A DNA stretch of 64,000 nucleotides. Source: Arachnopeziza araneosa. Its lineage: Eukaryota; Ascomycota; Leotiomycetes; Helotiales; Arachnopezizaceae. Both the position numbers and the translations under genes were made by a program. Each line of letters opens with the position of its first letter. The stretch's first letter is position 1. The stretch covers positions 396,341 through 460,340 of the forward strand of contig QYAI01000002.1 of assembly GCA_003988855.1 (NCBI GenBank), read 5' to 3'. Under the pieces are notes generated by a model, which ran no database searches, was not told the DNA's origin, and saw only the letters and a list, made by a program, of their open reading frames with translations. Positions 1 through 11,300 of the stretch are shown here, one piece after another.

Positions 1-1499
1 TGGTGGCAGAGAGTTGTTCGTCGCTTCGCTGTTCTTGGATTCATTACTGCCATGATTGTCTTCTGGGCTATTCCAGTCGCTTTCGTCGGTTTGATTTCAA
101 ACATTACCTATCTTGAGACATTCTCATGGCTGTCTTGGTTGCAAGATATTCCCCAAAAAATCATGGGCATTATTAGTGGTCTTTTGCCATCTGTCATGCT
201 TTCGATTCTCATGTCACTTGTCCCCGTTGTGATGAGATGTAAGTATTTCTATAGCACTCAAATGACATAGCTAACATAGAATAGTTTGCGCCAAGCTTGC
301 AGGCGAGCCTTCATTGTCTCGTGTTGAACTCTTCACTCAAAATGCATATTTCGTTTTCCAAGTCGTGCAAGTGTTCCTTGTTGTCACTGTTGCTTCATCA
401 GCCTCGTCAATTGTCAAATCAATCATCAATAACCCAACAGGAATCACCGCTTTGCTAGGCCAACGTCTTCCAACAGCTTCCAATTTTTATATCTCGTACT
501 TCATTGTGCAAGGTTTGACAGTTGCTTCTGGAGTATTGTCCCAAGTCGTTGGCTTCGTTATCTTCAAGCTTCTCTACAAGTACTTGTCCGGAACTCCAAG
601 AAGCTTGTACACCAAGTGGGCAAATCTTAGTGCCATCTCTTGGGGAAGCACTCTTCCTGTCTTCACCAATATCGCAGTTATCGGTATGTGTTTGAGAATA
701 ACATCTACATTTTACAGTACTAACAAATATAGGTCTCACTTACTCCTGTATTGCACCTTTGGTTCTCGGCTTCGCTACTGTCGGCATGTCCTTCTTCTAC
801 ATTGCCTACCGCTACAATATCCTTTTCGTGACCGACTCACAGATTGACACCAAAGGGCTAATCTATCCTCGGGCTCTTCAACAACTCCTCACAGGTGTCT
901 ACATCGGTGAGATCCTCATGATCGCTCTCTTTGCTATCGCCGCCTCGCCTGCTCCCTTGATTCTCATGATCTTCTTCCTCATCTTCACGATCCTCTATCA
1001 TGTTGCCTTGAACTCGGCATTGGACCCTCTCCTCTACAATCTCCCCAAGACCCTCGAAATAGAGGAAGAGTCCCATCGTCTTCTCGCCGGAGAGGCCGGT
1101 ATCCCTGACGCTGAGTTGAAGGAGAAGAACGGTGGCGTTACCGATTCGGAAGCCGCACCTCATCCTAAGCCAAACGTGCTCACAAAATTTCTCAAGCCAC
1201 ATATCTATTCCGACTATGCTACGCTTCGTCGTCTGGTGCCTCACAATTTCCTGGACGTAGACAACATGTACGAAGAAGCCGTCGAAGCGAATGCATACTT
1301 CCCACCATCCGTCGCTGCTGAAACACCACTACTCTGGATCGCCAAGGATGATATGGGAATCAGCAAGCAGGAGATCGCTCATACGAGCAAGGTCATCCCT
1401 ATCACGGATGAGGGATGCACACTCGATGAGAAGAACAAGCTTGCGTGGGATCCCGAGGGTGCGAGACCACCACTCTGGCAACCAAAGATCTTCTTCTGA
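1..1499 (+). CDS. Csc1/OSCA-type calcium-permeable cation channel, 3' part (DUF221/RSN1_7TM)
   Basis: Incomplete at the 5' end; the window opens inside the membrane core. Exons 1-238, 285-683 and 733-1499 join in frame and give 467 residues ending at TGA. The first junction rebuilds the family stretch AKLAGEPSLSRVELFTQN, the second rebuilds AVIGLTYSCIAPL. Family members are osmo- or mechanosensitive cation channels with about 11 membrane helices; here I see the hydrophobic segments of the last half dozen or so (for example around MIVFWAIPVAFVGL and ILMIALFAIAASPAPLILMIFF), followed by a hydrophilic cytosolic tail ending WQPKIFF. Fungi carry several paralogues (Csc1, Rsn1, Phm7), so I do not assign a symbol. 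The family is clear; the missing N-terminus prevents subfamily assignment. Confidence 0.93.
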
Positions 1500-3775
1500 T
1501 CTTAGTTCGAAATTCGCTTGATATGAAGCAATGGAACAATATGTGTACGTATTGGATGTTAATATGTCAGAAGGTTGAATAGGGTGGGATTAATATTGAT
1601 TACGTACTTTTCTACTGTTTGAACGGCCAAAAAAAAAATCATGATGGGAGACGTTTTAGCGTCGGCGCGGAACCGGTTGCATTTGCGAGTTGCTCTTACG
1701 CGTGTTTGACAAGAAGAGAAGATACCCATCTGGTTTGATCTGGTTTGCTTTCTGTATGTATTTAGCTGAGTGGACAGGGTAACTCATGATAGTAGATGAA
1801 AATTAATTGATCTCTGTCACATATCTTTCCAGATTCGCCTATCATGATAATTTGTACTGTGAATTTCGCCCGCTCTCTCCGCCACAACTATACTCTCTAT
1901 CTCCGCCCCAGCGGAATTGATTCCTTCAGGTACGTTAGAAATGTCTTACCTGATCTTACAGGAATTCTCATCATCTATCCTTGCTCCTGTAGCCTTCAAC
2001 CTTATAAACTAGAAACGAAAAGGGATCTCAGCAACTCAATATTACTTCGATTCCATATTCCCAACGAAGCTAGTTCGTACACCGAGATGCTCGCTGAACA
2101 TGTGAAGGGTCAAGGCCGAGTGGAAGAGATGCAAGATGCGAGACGTGGAATGCCGTAGGTGATTCGCGCTGGACACAATTTCTTTCTACTTTTCTGCAGT
2201 GCAAATCTCGAAGTTGAAAAGAGGTCAATAGACCCGCATAGTTATGTTCAGGCTATAGGGATTGAAAAAGATCTATTTACACAGAGGGAAAATTGTTCTT
2301 CCAGGGAGAGTCTTCTCAATCAACAGTGGTCTCACTTTGTCAAGTTCAGAAAGTCAATATGTGCATATTTGATTTGCATATTCATGATCCGACCTCTGCC
2401 AAGATGAGCTTAGATAAATCCGTCTTATTTTTCACCTACACATGGAAGGAAAGGATGGTGAAGCAGTTCTCTACAAGCAACGCAAACTCTACCTTCTTCT
2501 GGTATTGATATTTGATACGATTATGATACGCTTGATAGACAACATAAGCACATCTCAAGCATTTCCAAGGTAGCAATACAAAGTAATTCTTAACCAATTG
2601 ATAGACAAGAAGGATATCAGTATTGTCGACTTCAAAGTGTCTTATGTCTCAAAATTATCTACTATCCGACTATGTTTTGTCGCCGACTTTCCATCACATG
2701 AAGTTTTCGAGTCAAAAATTTCTGATAGCAGGTTCTGAGAAATATGTCAAAGGCGATACTGGACTCGCCGCAGCAATAACTCCAAGTTGCCATCCAATAT
2801 GCAAAGCTTATTAGGGTTGCTTGGGGCCCTGAGAGTGTATTGTTTTCCAAAAGAAATTCTCTCCAATCATGTTCTAGAAAAGTAAGTATTAGGCGCACAT
2901 GGTGGACTTTTTTGATTGATCTGATATATTGTTTACTTGGCTAGCACACAAAGGAGTCAACAAGGTCGACAAGCTCTCTGCTTTTTTCTTTCTCCTCTTA
3001 GTCTTTCGCACAGCAAAAATCTTTAATCATTGCCATATTTGCCAGATTCTTCAAGTTCTTTGCCGGGATAATGTTGAAATTAAGGTATGGCAGATAAGTA
3101 ACTTTTCCTTTATTAATCATAAACTCCTCTTCCTTGTAATTATTTGCACCGATATTGTAAAGTCTTGCCAAGATTAGAATATTACATGACTGCCTAATAG
3201 CTAGAGACTTGTTTCTGGAATTTTATCTCGTTGATAGAGAAGGACTTTACAAGGCTTTTACGTCAAGATTGTAACTGAATAATAACTTCTTAGCAATTCA
3301 AAGTCTTCCCAGCTGAGCACTTAAGTTTCACAGTACTATACACGATAACTCTAAACATTAGTGTAAGCAGTCCTGCCCACTACCTATCCAACATCGATAC
3401 GATCTACAGAAGCATGTTATGAGACAAGGCTAGGGTCGAGATAAGACAAAACAGAGGGAGCATTCTTCCACTTCTTTCATAACAAATCATCTTAAAATAA
3501 GTCGGCCTAAACTGGGTTATTCTGACAAACCTAAGAGTCTTAGTGATGGGTTAACTTTTTGACTTAAAGAATATCAAACAGCTTTGAAACTGATACTTAT
3601 ATTGACTTAAATAATGTAGATAGCTGCATAGGGTTTATTTAGACGCAGTTAAACTGCTGCAAGATGACATTGGAATGGTTTCAAATGCTAACAACAACGC
3701 TTGGCGCTTCATGCTTACCGCGCTACACGACATGATATATTGTCGTTTCTGAAGGACTTTCTTACATTAACATAG

Positions 3776-4320
3776 GCTCTTTGAGCTGCGTGCCCGTCTC
3801 AACCGAACGACATGATATTGCATTGTTGTTAACTTATAACAAACTAATCCAGAGTCTTTACTCCCTCCTACATATATAAAAATTTAAAAATCTTAGCACC
3901 AAAGCATCAACCTGCTGGATAAATAAGCGCCACTAGACGTTATGTATGAACAACACCCAGCATAGACGCTCTGCATTTCGTGCCTGTCTAACTACACTGG
4001 TATGATAACACATCGTTTCTGACTAGGAAAGGTTATCAAACGGTCTTAATCCCCCTCTACATCTATTAGGAAACTTGGATCTTAAGATCAAAGCTTTGAC
4101 ATAGCCTAGTAGGTAAGTCCCGCTAGACATATGTGAACAATCTCCCCTATGGGCGCTCCGCGCTCAGTGCATAACCGAAACCGTGATACAATACCGCATC
4201 GCATCGCATCGTTTTCGACCAGTAAGATCCTACTAAACAAGTTTCATTCTCTCCTGTATCTACGAAAATAAGTCAGTCTTGGCATCAAACTTCGATCTGG
4301 ACTAGCTGTTGATTCCTGAC
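3776..4320. repeat. Degenerate tandem repeat, about three units of ~165-195 bp
   Basis: Three consecutive blocks (about 3776-3970, 3971-4160, 4161-4320) share ordered words: a CGTGCC/CAGTGC start, ATGATA or GTGATACAA, then GCAT(C)GTTTT or ACATCGTTTCTGA, then a TCTTTACTCCCTCCTACAT / TCTTAATCCCCCTCTACAT-like word, then CTTAGCACCAAAGCATCAACCTG / CTTAAGATCAAAGCTTTGAC / CTTGGCATCAAACTTCGATCTG, and in the first two a CGC(C)ACTAGACGT / CCCGCTAGACAT end followed by TATGTGAACAA. Part of a further copy may precede it near 3700-3775 (ACGACATGATATATTGTCG). Differences look largely like C/T and G/A transitions. Confidence 0.55.
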
Positions 4321-4450
4321 CGAATCAATAACTCCGCACTATCATCTACCTAATACTGACGATGATACAGTGCAAACCAAAATCTCAAAAAGGGTTGCAA
4401 CTTGGATTCCATATCATTTGGGAATCAGGATTGGGTTCTAGGGTACCATC

Positions 4451-4493
4451 GTTTGAAAAAACTGTTCGAAAAAACTGTTCGAAGAAACTGTTC
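4451..4493. repeat. 13-bp tandem repeat, about 3.3 units
   Basis: The unit GTTCGAAAAAACT repeats in direct succession (GTTTGAAAAAACT, GTTCGAAAAAACT, GTTCGAAGAAACT, then GTTCGCAA). It lies in the gene-free region and has no apparent coding meaning. Confidence 0.75.
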
Positions 4494-5549
4494 GCAATCA
4501 CAAAAAACCAAAACCTCAAAAAAAAAAAAAATTCCCCCTGTTCGAAGGACAAACAACTCCAGCTGATCTTAAAGTTCTGGAAGGCAGGTCACTTTACCTG
4601 ATTGGTAAGTAAACAACCTCCCTACTCCCGACAAGGTAGGGAAGAGACAGCTAGAACAGATTGAAGACTATTTTTTTTTCTCCGGTGTTTTGCTCGGCAC
4701 TGGATTGGATATAAATCAGAGTTTGAACACCTTGTGCACTGTAGGCTTTTTTCCAAGTAGCTCAACATGTAGATGTTGACTAGTTTAAATATGCCTTAAG
4801 GAGGAAGATGTACAATATGTCAGGATATCGTAACGATGTCTGTATCTCAACCATTTATCACCAAATCAACCCAAAAAAAAGTGCTAAACAGGAGATCTGT
4901 CTGTCAGTTCCTCCTTGGATACTTCGATTTATCTTCTTAAAGAAGCGCGGCGCTTTAAAACTTCCAAGTTAAAAATACCTTAGTAGAAAAATCGTCGGCT
5001 TCATCGGGAAAATAATATGATCTCTGTATTTGTTCTGACCATTGAATATCACCTCGGTAAGAACTCCCGGCTCTCCGTTGGCACGTACGCAAGCCACCAA
5101 GGCTTTAAAATCACATCTTGAAAAGGCATAAGACTAGTTTGGAACAAAATCTTTCAAGTTGTTGCTGATTACAGAGCAAATTTTTTTTGATAGAAATGCT
5201 GTCTTCATGGAGGTGGCTTGGCATCACAGCTTTAGTGAAGATGTATGGAAAACTCGCTTACTAGCTTCTAATTTATGAAGGTGGAAAAGGGAGAGCAAGT
5301 AAAGAAACAGGTGCCATAAGATGAAGACACCACATAGCTCGGAACAGAAAAGGGTAAAATAGCAAATGAATTGATGCTTTCCCTTACCTCCTAGAAACTC
5401 AACTTGTCAAAAACCAAACAACGCGAACAATAAGAGTTCGCCAAAACAAGTCCCAGTCGCAATAGCTGCAACAAACTCCATTCAATGCTGATCCCCATAA
5501 GATTGGTGTACATTATACAATCTAACATCCCCATGCATTCTGATCTACG

Positions 5550-5897
5550 TTAAGGGGGTCTAGCACCCTTGCTATCACTACTCGAGCCCGGAGTTGACTT
5601 AAACCCCAAAATTTCTCCTACGATACCTCCAGGTTTAGGTATCGGACATTCTCTCTTGCTCGCATCTTCCTTAATACTCAATACCTCTGCCTCATCAGCA
5701 ATCTCTTCCTCAATCCTCGCTTCGCCCTCGACGCATTTCCTCCTACGCCTTCTCTTCCCGTTCTCGTCTGCATAGGCAACCCTAGGAGCTGGACAGGGCA
5801 AGACATGTGGCAGTGCTACCACGAAAAAGCTCGCGAAAAGGGTGGTTGCAAAGAGGGAGGACGTGAGACGGCTTCGTGGGTGGAGATGTGGTGGCAT
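5550..5897 (-). CDS. Small membrane-anchored or secreted conserved-type hypothetical protein, 115 aa
   Basis: Single exon from an ATG at 5897 to a TAG at 5550. Residues ~10-35 form a hydrophobic stretch (SSLFATTLFASFFVVALP) after an N-terminus with three arginines or histidines, reading as a signal anchor or signal peptide. It is followed by PCPAPRVAYADENG, a strongly basic RRRRRK patch, an acidic segment (EEEIADEAEV), and a C-terminal block KRECPIPKPGGIVGEILGFK. The ordered composition and this C-terminal block look constrained, unlike chance frames nearby. I do not recognise a named family. A transmembrane anchor with a short exposed tail is the simplest reading. Confidence 0.6.
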   Translation of the reverse strand: MPPHLHPRSRLTSSLFATTLFASFFVVALPHVLPCPAPRVAYADENGKRRRRRKCVEGEARIEEEIADEAEVLSIKEDASKRECPIPKPGGIVGEILGFKSTPGSSSDSKGARPP

Positions 5898-6449
5898 GAT
5901 TTCTTTCGGCCGTCTATGCCGGAGGAGAGGGCTGGAAAAGAAGTCAGATCACTTGCAGTGTGTCAATTGGCTTGGAATAAGATGACTTACTTATGAGGAG
6001 GAGTGCGGAAGAGAAAGTTACATGGAGGTGGAGCGTCCTAGAAATTGGGAGAAGAGGTCTTTTCTAAGAGCTTGTGCTTGGATCCAATCGCGCTAAGCGC
6101 CAAACGCGGAGCTAAAATCGCGGCTACATTGTCAAGGCTGAACGAAATATCTAAAATTGTGTTCGACGCGGTAACTCGACAGAAAGAGACGATCCGACTG
6201 TATCTGACTCGGTAGTGAGTTGCCTATCATAATACCAGGTGACAGATAGGAATACAGGCTACGAAAAACCTCATCCCCGCTTTGAGTCCGGCTCTCAACT
6301 GAATTTGGAACTTTGCGCCACAGGCTCATGCGCCTGGAATTTTGTGAATATTGAGTTAGACGAAGCTGTCCAAGAAGTGGAAAGGAGACGCATACATTCA
6401 CCAATCAAATCCAAGGTCCTGCAGGACTTTTGGTGTAGGGACAGTCAAT
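5898..6449. other. Intergenic region between divergent genes
   Basis: This 0.55-kb spacer separates the minus-strand small membrane protein from the plus-strand PP4 gene and probably holds both promoters. I see no recognisable element or convincing coding exon. Confidence 0.4.
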
Positions 6450-7848
6450 ATGAGTGACCTTGATAAGTCAGTCTCCCTGATTTTGGCTAGGTCATTGTTA
6501 ATAATGTTTTTATAGAGCTATTGCGCAACTGCGGGCTTGTCGACCGATCCCCGAAGCGCAGGTCCGAGAGATATGCCATAAAGCTAGGGAGCTGCTCATA
6601 GAGGAGGGCAATGTTGTTACTGTGACTGCCCCAGTGACGGTACGGTGTCTAAACAGTTAATGCTTTCCACGCTGATGGAATATAGATATGCGGTGATATA
6701 CATGGACAATTCCATGACTTAATGGAACTATTTCGAGTCGGTGGCGATGTTCCTGATACAAATTATTTATTCATGGGTAATTGAGTGGTCGAACAACTGT
6801 AGAATTCATGCTGACAATGCTAGGTGATTTTGTTGATCGCGGATTCTACTCTCTCGAATCATTCCTTCTCTTGTTATGTCTCAAAGTCAGATATCCAGAC
6901 AGAATGACGCTGATCCGGGGAAACCACGAATCCAGGCAAATCACAACGGTTTATGGTTTTTACGATGAATGCTTGAGAAAATATGGTAGTGCGAACGTCT
7001 GGAGATATTGTTGCGAAGTTTTCGATTACCTGGCATTAGGAGCTATTATTCTTGGCGCATCAGGCACTTTGGAGCCAACAGGAAAGGAAGGCAAGCCGAA
7101 TGAATCGAATAGTCTTACCTCGACCCAGGAATACATCGACCTAGATACTGAGATAGAGATCTTGAATTCTGAAGGAGCCATCATCAACAGTGTACCGAGA
7201 CAAAAGCTACAGAATGGGATAAGCAAGAGTACAGGAGGTAAAACTGGACCACCTGGTACTGGTGCGTCTTCATTCAGTCGAGGGTCGACGGGTAACAATA
7301 CTGGAGCCGTTTTCTGCGTGCACGGTGGATTGTCGCCACTCGTTGAGACAATCGACAAAATTAGATTACTTGATCGCAAACAGGAAGTGCCCCACGAAGG
7401 TGCGATGTGTGATCTTCTCTGGTCAGATCCAGATGAGATCGATGGCTGGGGTTTATCGCCTCGAGGAGCAGGCTTCTTATTCGGTGCAGACATCGTTAAG
7501 CAGTTCAACCATGTCAATGACCTATCTTTGATAGCAAGAGCTCATCAGCTGGTTATGGAAGGATTTAAAGAACTATTCGATAGCAACATCGTAACTGTCT
7601 GGTCAGCGCCAAACTATTGCTACAGATGTGGAAACGTGGCAGCAATTCTTGAGCTTGGCGAGGATGGAGCCGGCGAGAGTATTATTGCAAGGAGTAATGG
7701 AGAGGTAAATAGAAGTCGGAGTTTGAGAGATGATGACGAAAAATTGATTCCTTTTGGTCCAGCAAGAAGATATAGAGTTTTTCAGGCAGCACCACAAGAC
7801 TCAAGAGGCATGCCGGCTAAGAAGCCTCAGGTAGAATATTTCTTGTAG
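6450..7848 (+). CDS. pph3: Serine/threonine protein phosphatase PP4 catalytic subunit (Pph3-like)
   Basis: Exons 6450-6466, 6516-6639, 6686-6776 and 6824-7848 join to 418 residues. The start is [23 protein letters not shown]-family metal-binding and catalytic motifs are present: GDIHGQ (50-55), GDFVDRG (78-84), GNHE (110-113), HGGLSP (from 244) and the RAHQLVMEG and [11 protein letters not shown] blocks. The sequence runs [36 protein letters not shown] and [13 protein letters not shown], which fit PP4 better than PP2A, Sit4 or Ppg1; the C-terminus YFL is the methylation/regulator-binding tail. PP4 dephosphorylates DNA-damage and checkpoint substrates with Psy2/Psy4 partners (family knowledge). 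Odd: about 85 extra residues (~154-239) interrupt the core before FCVHGG, and another ~30 lie near the C-terminus; animal PP4C is about 307 residues. Confidence 0.93.
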
Positions 7849-8324
7849 CGATGATGATGCGCTGGTTTTGTGGAGTTTCTGGAATGGGTTGCTCATGATT
7901 GCTAAACAGGAAAGAGCATATGGCGTTGTGGTAGAATTTGTAAAATACTTGCAGATATTCGTCTGATTGGGCATAGCCGACGCATACAAATGAAGGTTGT
8001 ACCCTCTCAACGCGAATCCGTACCTCCTTTCTCTCGTCCCCTTTTTCTCGCTTAGTAAATAATCCAGTGTCACCACCTCGCTAATAGAGTTCTACACTTC
8101 AATCACATCTATCTCCCTAAAACTCCGACCCCACTTGTTCAGTCTCGTACATAGTCACTTTACAAAATCACATTCTCAGTCTCATATATTGCAATAAAAA
8201 ATTTCCACAATTAATCCACTATACTAGCATCATTAACCCTCTCACTACAGTTCTATGTATTAACATGATCATACAGAACAAGGAAAACAAGGAAACAAGA
8301 AGCCAAAAGAGTAAATAAATTGAT
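7849..8324. other. Convergent intergenic region
   Basis: About 0.48 kb between the ends of the PP4 gene and the minus-strand giant gene; presumably two 3' untranslated regions. No coding exon or RNA gene seen. Confidence 0.4.
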
Positions 8325-11300
8325 TTATAATGTTTTACTGAGTGCATTATCGGCATTTCTTTGAGTAACACGACGTGGCTGTACACCAAGGCCATCGGGA
8401 CGGTCCATGTGATTTGTCACCCGATCGACCCAGTTCCCTGCATCGTAAATCCGACTCCTGAATACCCTCATTGCCGACTGCTCAGTGTACTGACCGTTGA
8501 GGACATGTCCTACTGGAACCATAATAAGTGTCGATAGCCAGTACTGTATAAAGGCTTGCCGAGTCCCATGCGTGGTATTATTCACGGCATCGAGATAGGC
8601 GACGGCCTCATCCTCCGTCCCCTGAAACCTGTCCTGGATATTACGGAGAACATCTAAGGCCGCCTGCCTCATCTCGTCTCGTATATCATCGGTTATAAAA
8701 TCTCGGAGGTGCTTGTCTTTGCCCATCTTTCTGGAACCCGGGGAGTCTGGCTGGGCGATGGGAAATGTCTTCCACCACGCATCTAGATACGCTTGTACAC
8801 TAGTGTGATAGGGCGGATTGGACAGCAAGTATTCTTCGGGGCTCTGATTCATAGTCTGCGCTCTTAGGTAGAGGGCCTGTTTTTCGCTTTCCATTTGCTG
8901 TTCCTTGGCCAGAGGCTTGACATGTGTCCTTGCCTGAGGATCATCATCACCACCTCCATGACCATGATGATGACGATGGTGAGGAGGAGGAGGAGGAGGA
9001 GGAGGAGGAGGAGGAGGCGGTGCCGTGGCTTTTGCATCTTTATCGGCTTGTTCGGCTCGTGCAGCTAGTAGATCTTTAACAAATCGTGCGCTTCGTGCAG
9101 CTAGATCATCTTTCGCATCTTGTGCAGCTTTATCTATCGCATCCTTTGTAGCTTTGTCTATAGCATCTTGTACAGTTTTGTCTGAAACATCTTGTGTAGC
9201 TTTGTATATCGCATCCTTTGCAGCATTGTCTAAAATATCTTGTGCAGCTTTTTTTATAGCATCCCGTACAGCTTTGTCCATCGCATCTTGTGGAGCTTTG
9301 TCTAAAGCATCTTGTGCAGTTTTGTATAAAGCATCTTGTCGAGCCTTTTGGTCGATAGCATCTTGTGCAATTTTGTCTAAAGCATCCTGCTTAGCCTTTC
9401 GGTTGATAGCATCTTGTACAGCTTTGTCTGAAGCATCTTGTCTAGCCTTCCGGTCTAAAGCATCTTGTGCAGTTTTGTCTGAAGCATCCTGCTTAGCCTT
9501 TTGGTCGATAGCATCTTGTGCAGTTTTGTCTAAAGCATCCTGCTTAGCCTTTCGGTCGAAAGCATCTTGTGCAGCTTTGTCTATCGCATCTTGTCGAGCC
9601 TTTTGGTCGATAGCATCTTGTCTAGCCTTTCGGTCGATAGCATCTTGTACAGCTTTGTCCATCGCATCTTGTCTAGCCTTCCGGTCTAAAGCATTTTGTG
9701 CAGTTTTGTCTAAAGCATCCTGCTTAGCCTTTCGGTCGAAAGCATCTTGTGCAGCCTTTTGATCTAAAGCATCTTGTGCAGCCTTTTGATCGATAGCATC
9801 TTGCTTAGCCTTTTGGTCGATAGCATCTTGTGCGGCCTTGTCGATAGCATCTTGTTTAGTCTTTTTGTCGATAGCATCTTGCTTAGCCTTTTGGTCAATA
9901 GCATCTTGCTTAGCCTTTTGGTCAATAGCATCTTGCTTAGCCTTCTGGTCTAAAGCATCTTGTTTAGCCTTTTGGTCTAACGCATCTTGTTTAGCCTTTT
10001 GATCTAAAGCATCTTGTGCTGCTTTTTCCTTTGCTGTTTGTTTCGCTTTCTGATCCGTTTTTTCTGTATCTTGTCCCTCTTTTGGCTTTTCAGGTGGCGG
10101 TGAAGTGTCCATGCCGTCAGCTGGAGACTGTGGCGGGGAGGGAATGTTAGAATGCGGTGGTGGAGCCGTCTGCCCGCGGTCACTTGTGAGGGGAGGTTTT
10201 GGTGGGTCAGGTGCTGTGGTTGGTTGACGAGATTGTGTATCCGGAGGGGTCATTAATTGTCTGCCTCCTCTTCTTTGTTGTTGAAGTCTCATAGCCGCTC
10301 TGGCTTTAGCGGTAGTTTCCGAGAACAGTCTATATCGAGCATCTGCAGCTCGCTCCGCAGTTGTCTGGGCAAGCGGCCAATTATCCAACCCATCACCAAC
10401 TCCTTGATCTGGCATAGAAACGTAGCTGGGATCAATGACTTGGCGTCTTCTAGCTTCAGCGGCGAGTCTTGCATCCCTTCTCGTTCGCGCAGTCTCAACA
10501 GCTTTGATATCCTCATCTCTTTGCCTGATAAGAGCTTCAACCTCATCATCGGGTACGGCAACACGAAGTGGGAGTAATGATAATCCTGCAGCCTTCCGTT
10601 GGGTGTTCTGGGTGGCTATATCCAAATCGTGTTGTTTCCTCTCTTTTCTCTTTCTATCATTGAATGCCTTGGTTTTGTTATCTATCCCATATTGTGTTGT
10701 CAATCCAACCAAGTGAGATGCAAGTTCTGCAGCATCGGCTATTGTTTGGTTTTGGAAGTCTTGGATTGCCTTCTGCACCTTTTCTTCTCTGTACCGATGT
10801 CTTCTAGCCCCTGCTGCTCTTAATTCATCTTTCGTTATTTTAGCAGCATCTTCAGCGGCTTTCACTTGGCGATCCTTGTCGTTTTTGGCTCTCTTAGGAT
10901 CTCGATGACCAATAGTGTCTCCTAGTTTTCGCTTTTTATTTGCAGCCGTTGCATCAGCCTTCTGCGCTGCTTTGGTCGCAGTTTTTTGATCTTGGATTTG
11001 ACGTTCAATGTTCTGTGTGAATGTTGTTTGTTTTTTCAAGATTTTAGCTCTATCTTGGGTCCATGTTTTCTCGGCCGCCCTCTGGGCTGCCATTTCTGGA
11101 GGGTCGACTCCATGTGTGCCAGAACCAATCCAAATATCGGTTGGGTCTGGTATGATAATTGTTGACTTTGCTCTCGTCTGTGGATGTTCTGCAGTTTCCT
11201 CTAGTGGCTTCTCTCGAGTGAATAGCCATTGGAGCTCATCCTCTTCAGATTCAAAACATTCTGGCCAGGGGACTTCATATAATCTGTGGGGTAACCTATT

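Larger units (their letters stand above)
1500..5549. other. Gene-free AT-rich intergenic stretch of about 4 kb
   Basis: No reading frame here looks like a protein: frames are short, rich in stops and start mostly at non-ATG codons. Long A/T runs occur, for example around 4510-4525 and 4671-4680. The stretch contains the ~190-bp degenerate tandem repeats and the 13-bp repeats listed separately. It may be a decayed repeat region, possibly altered by repeat-induced point mutation, but I did not compute dinucleotide indices. Confidence 0.5.

Noticed and set aside
9025..9762. Plus-strand 245-residue open frame of AxxIASC repeats
   Set aside because: It is the antisense shadow of the QDA repeat in the minus-strand giant gene; its composition follows directly from the minisatellite.
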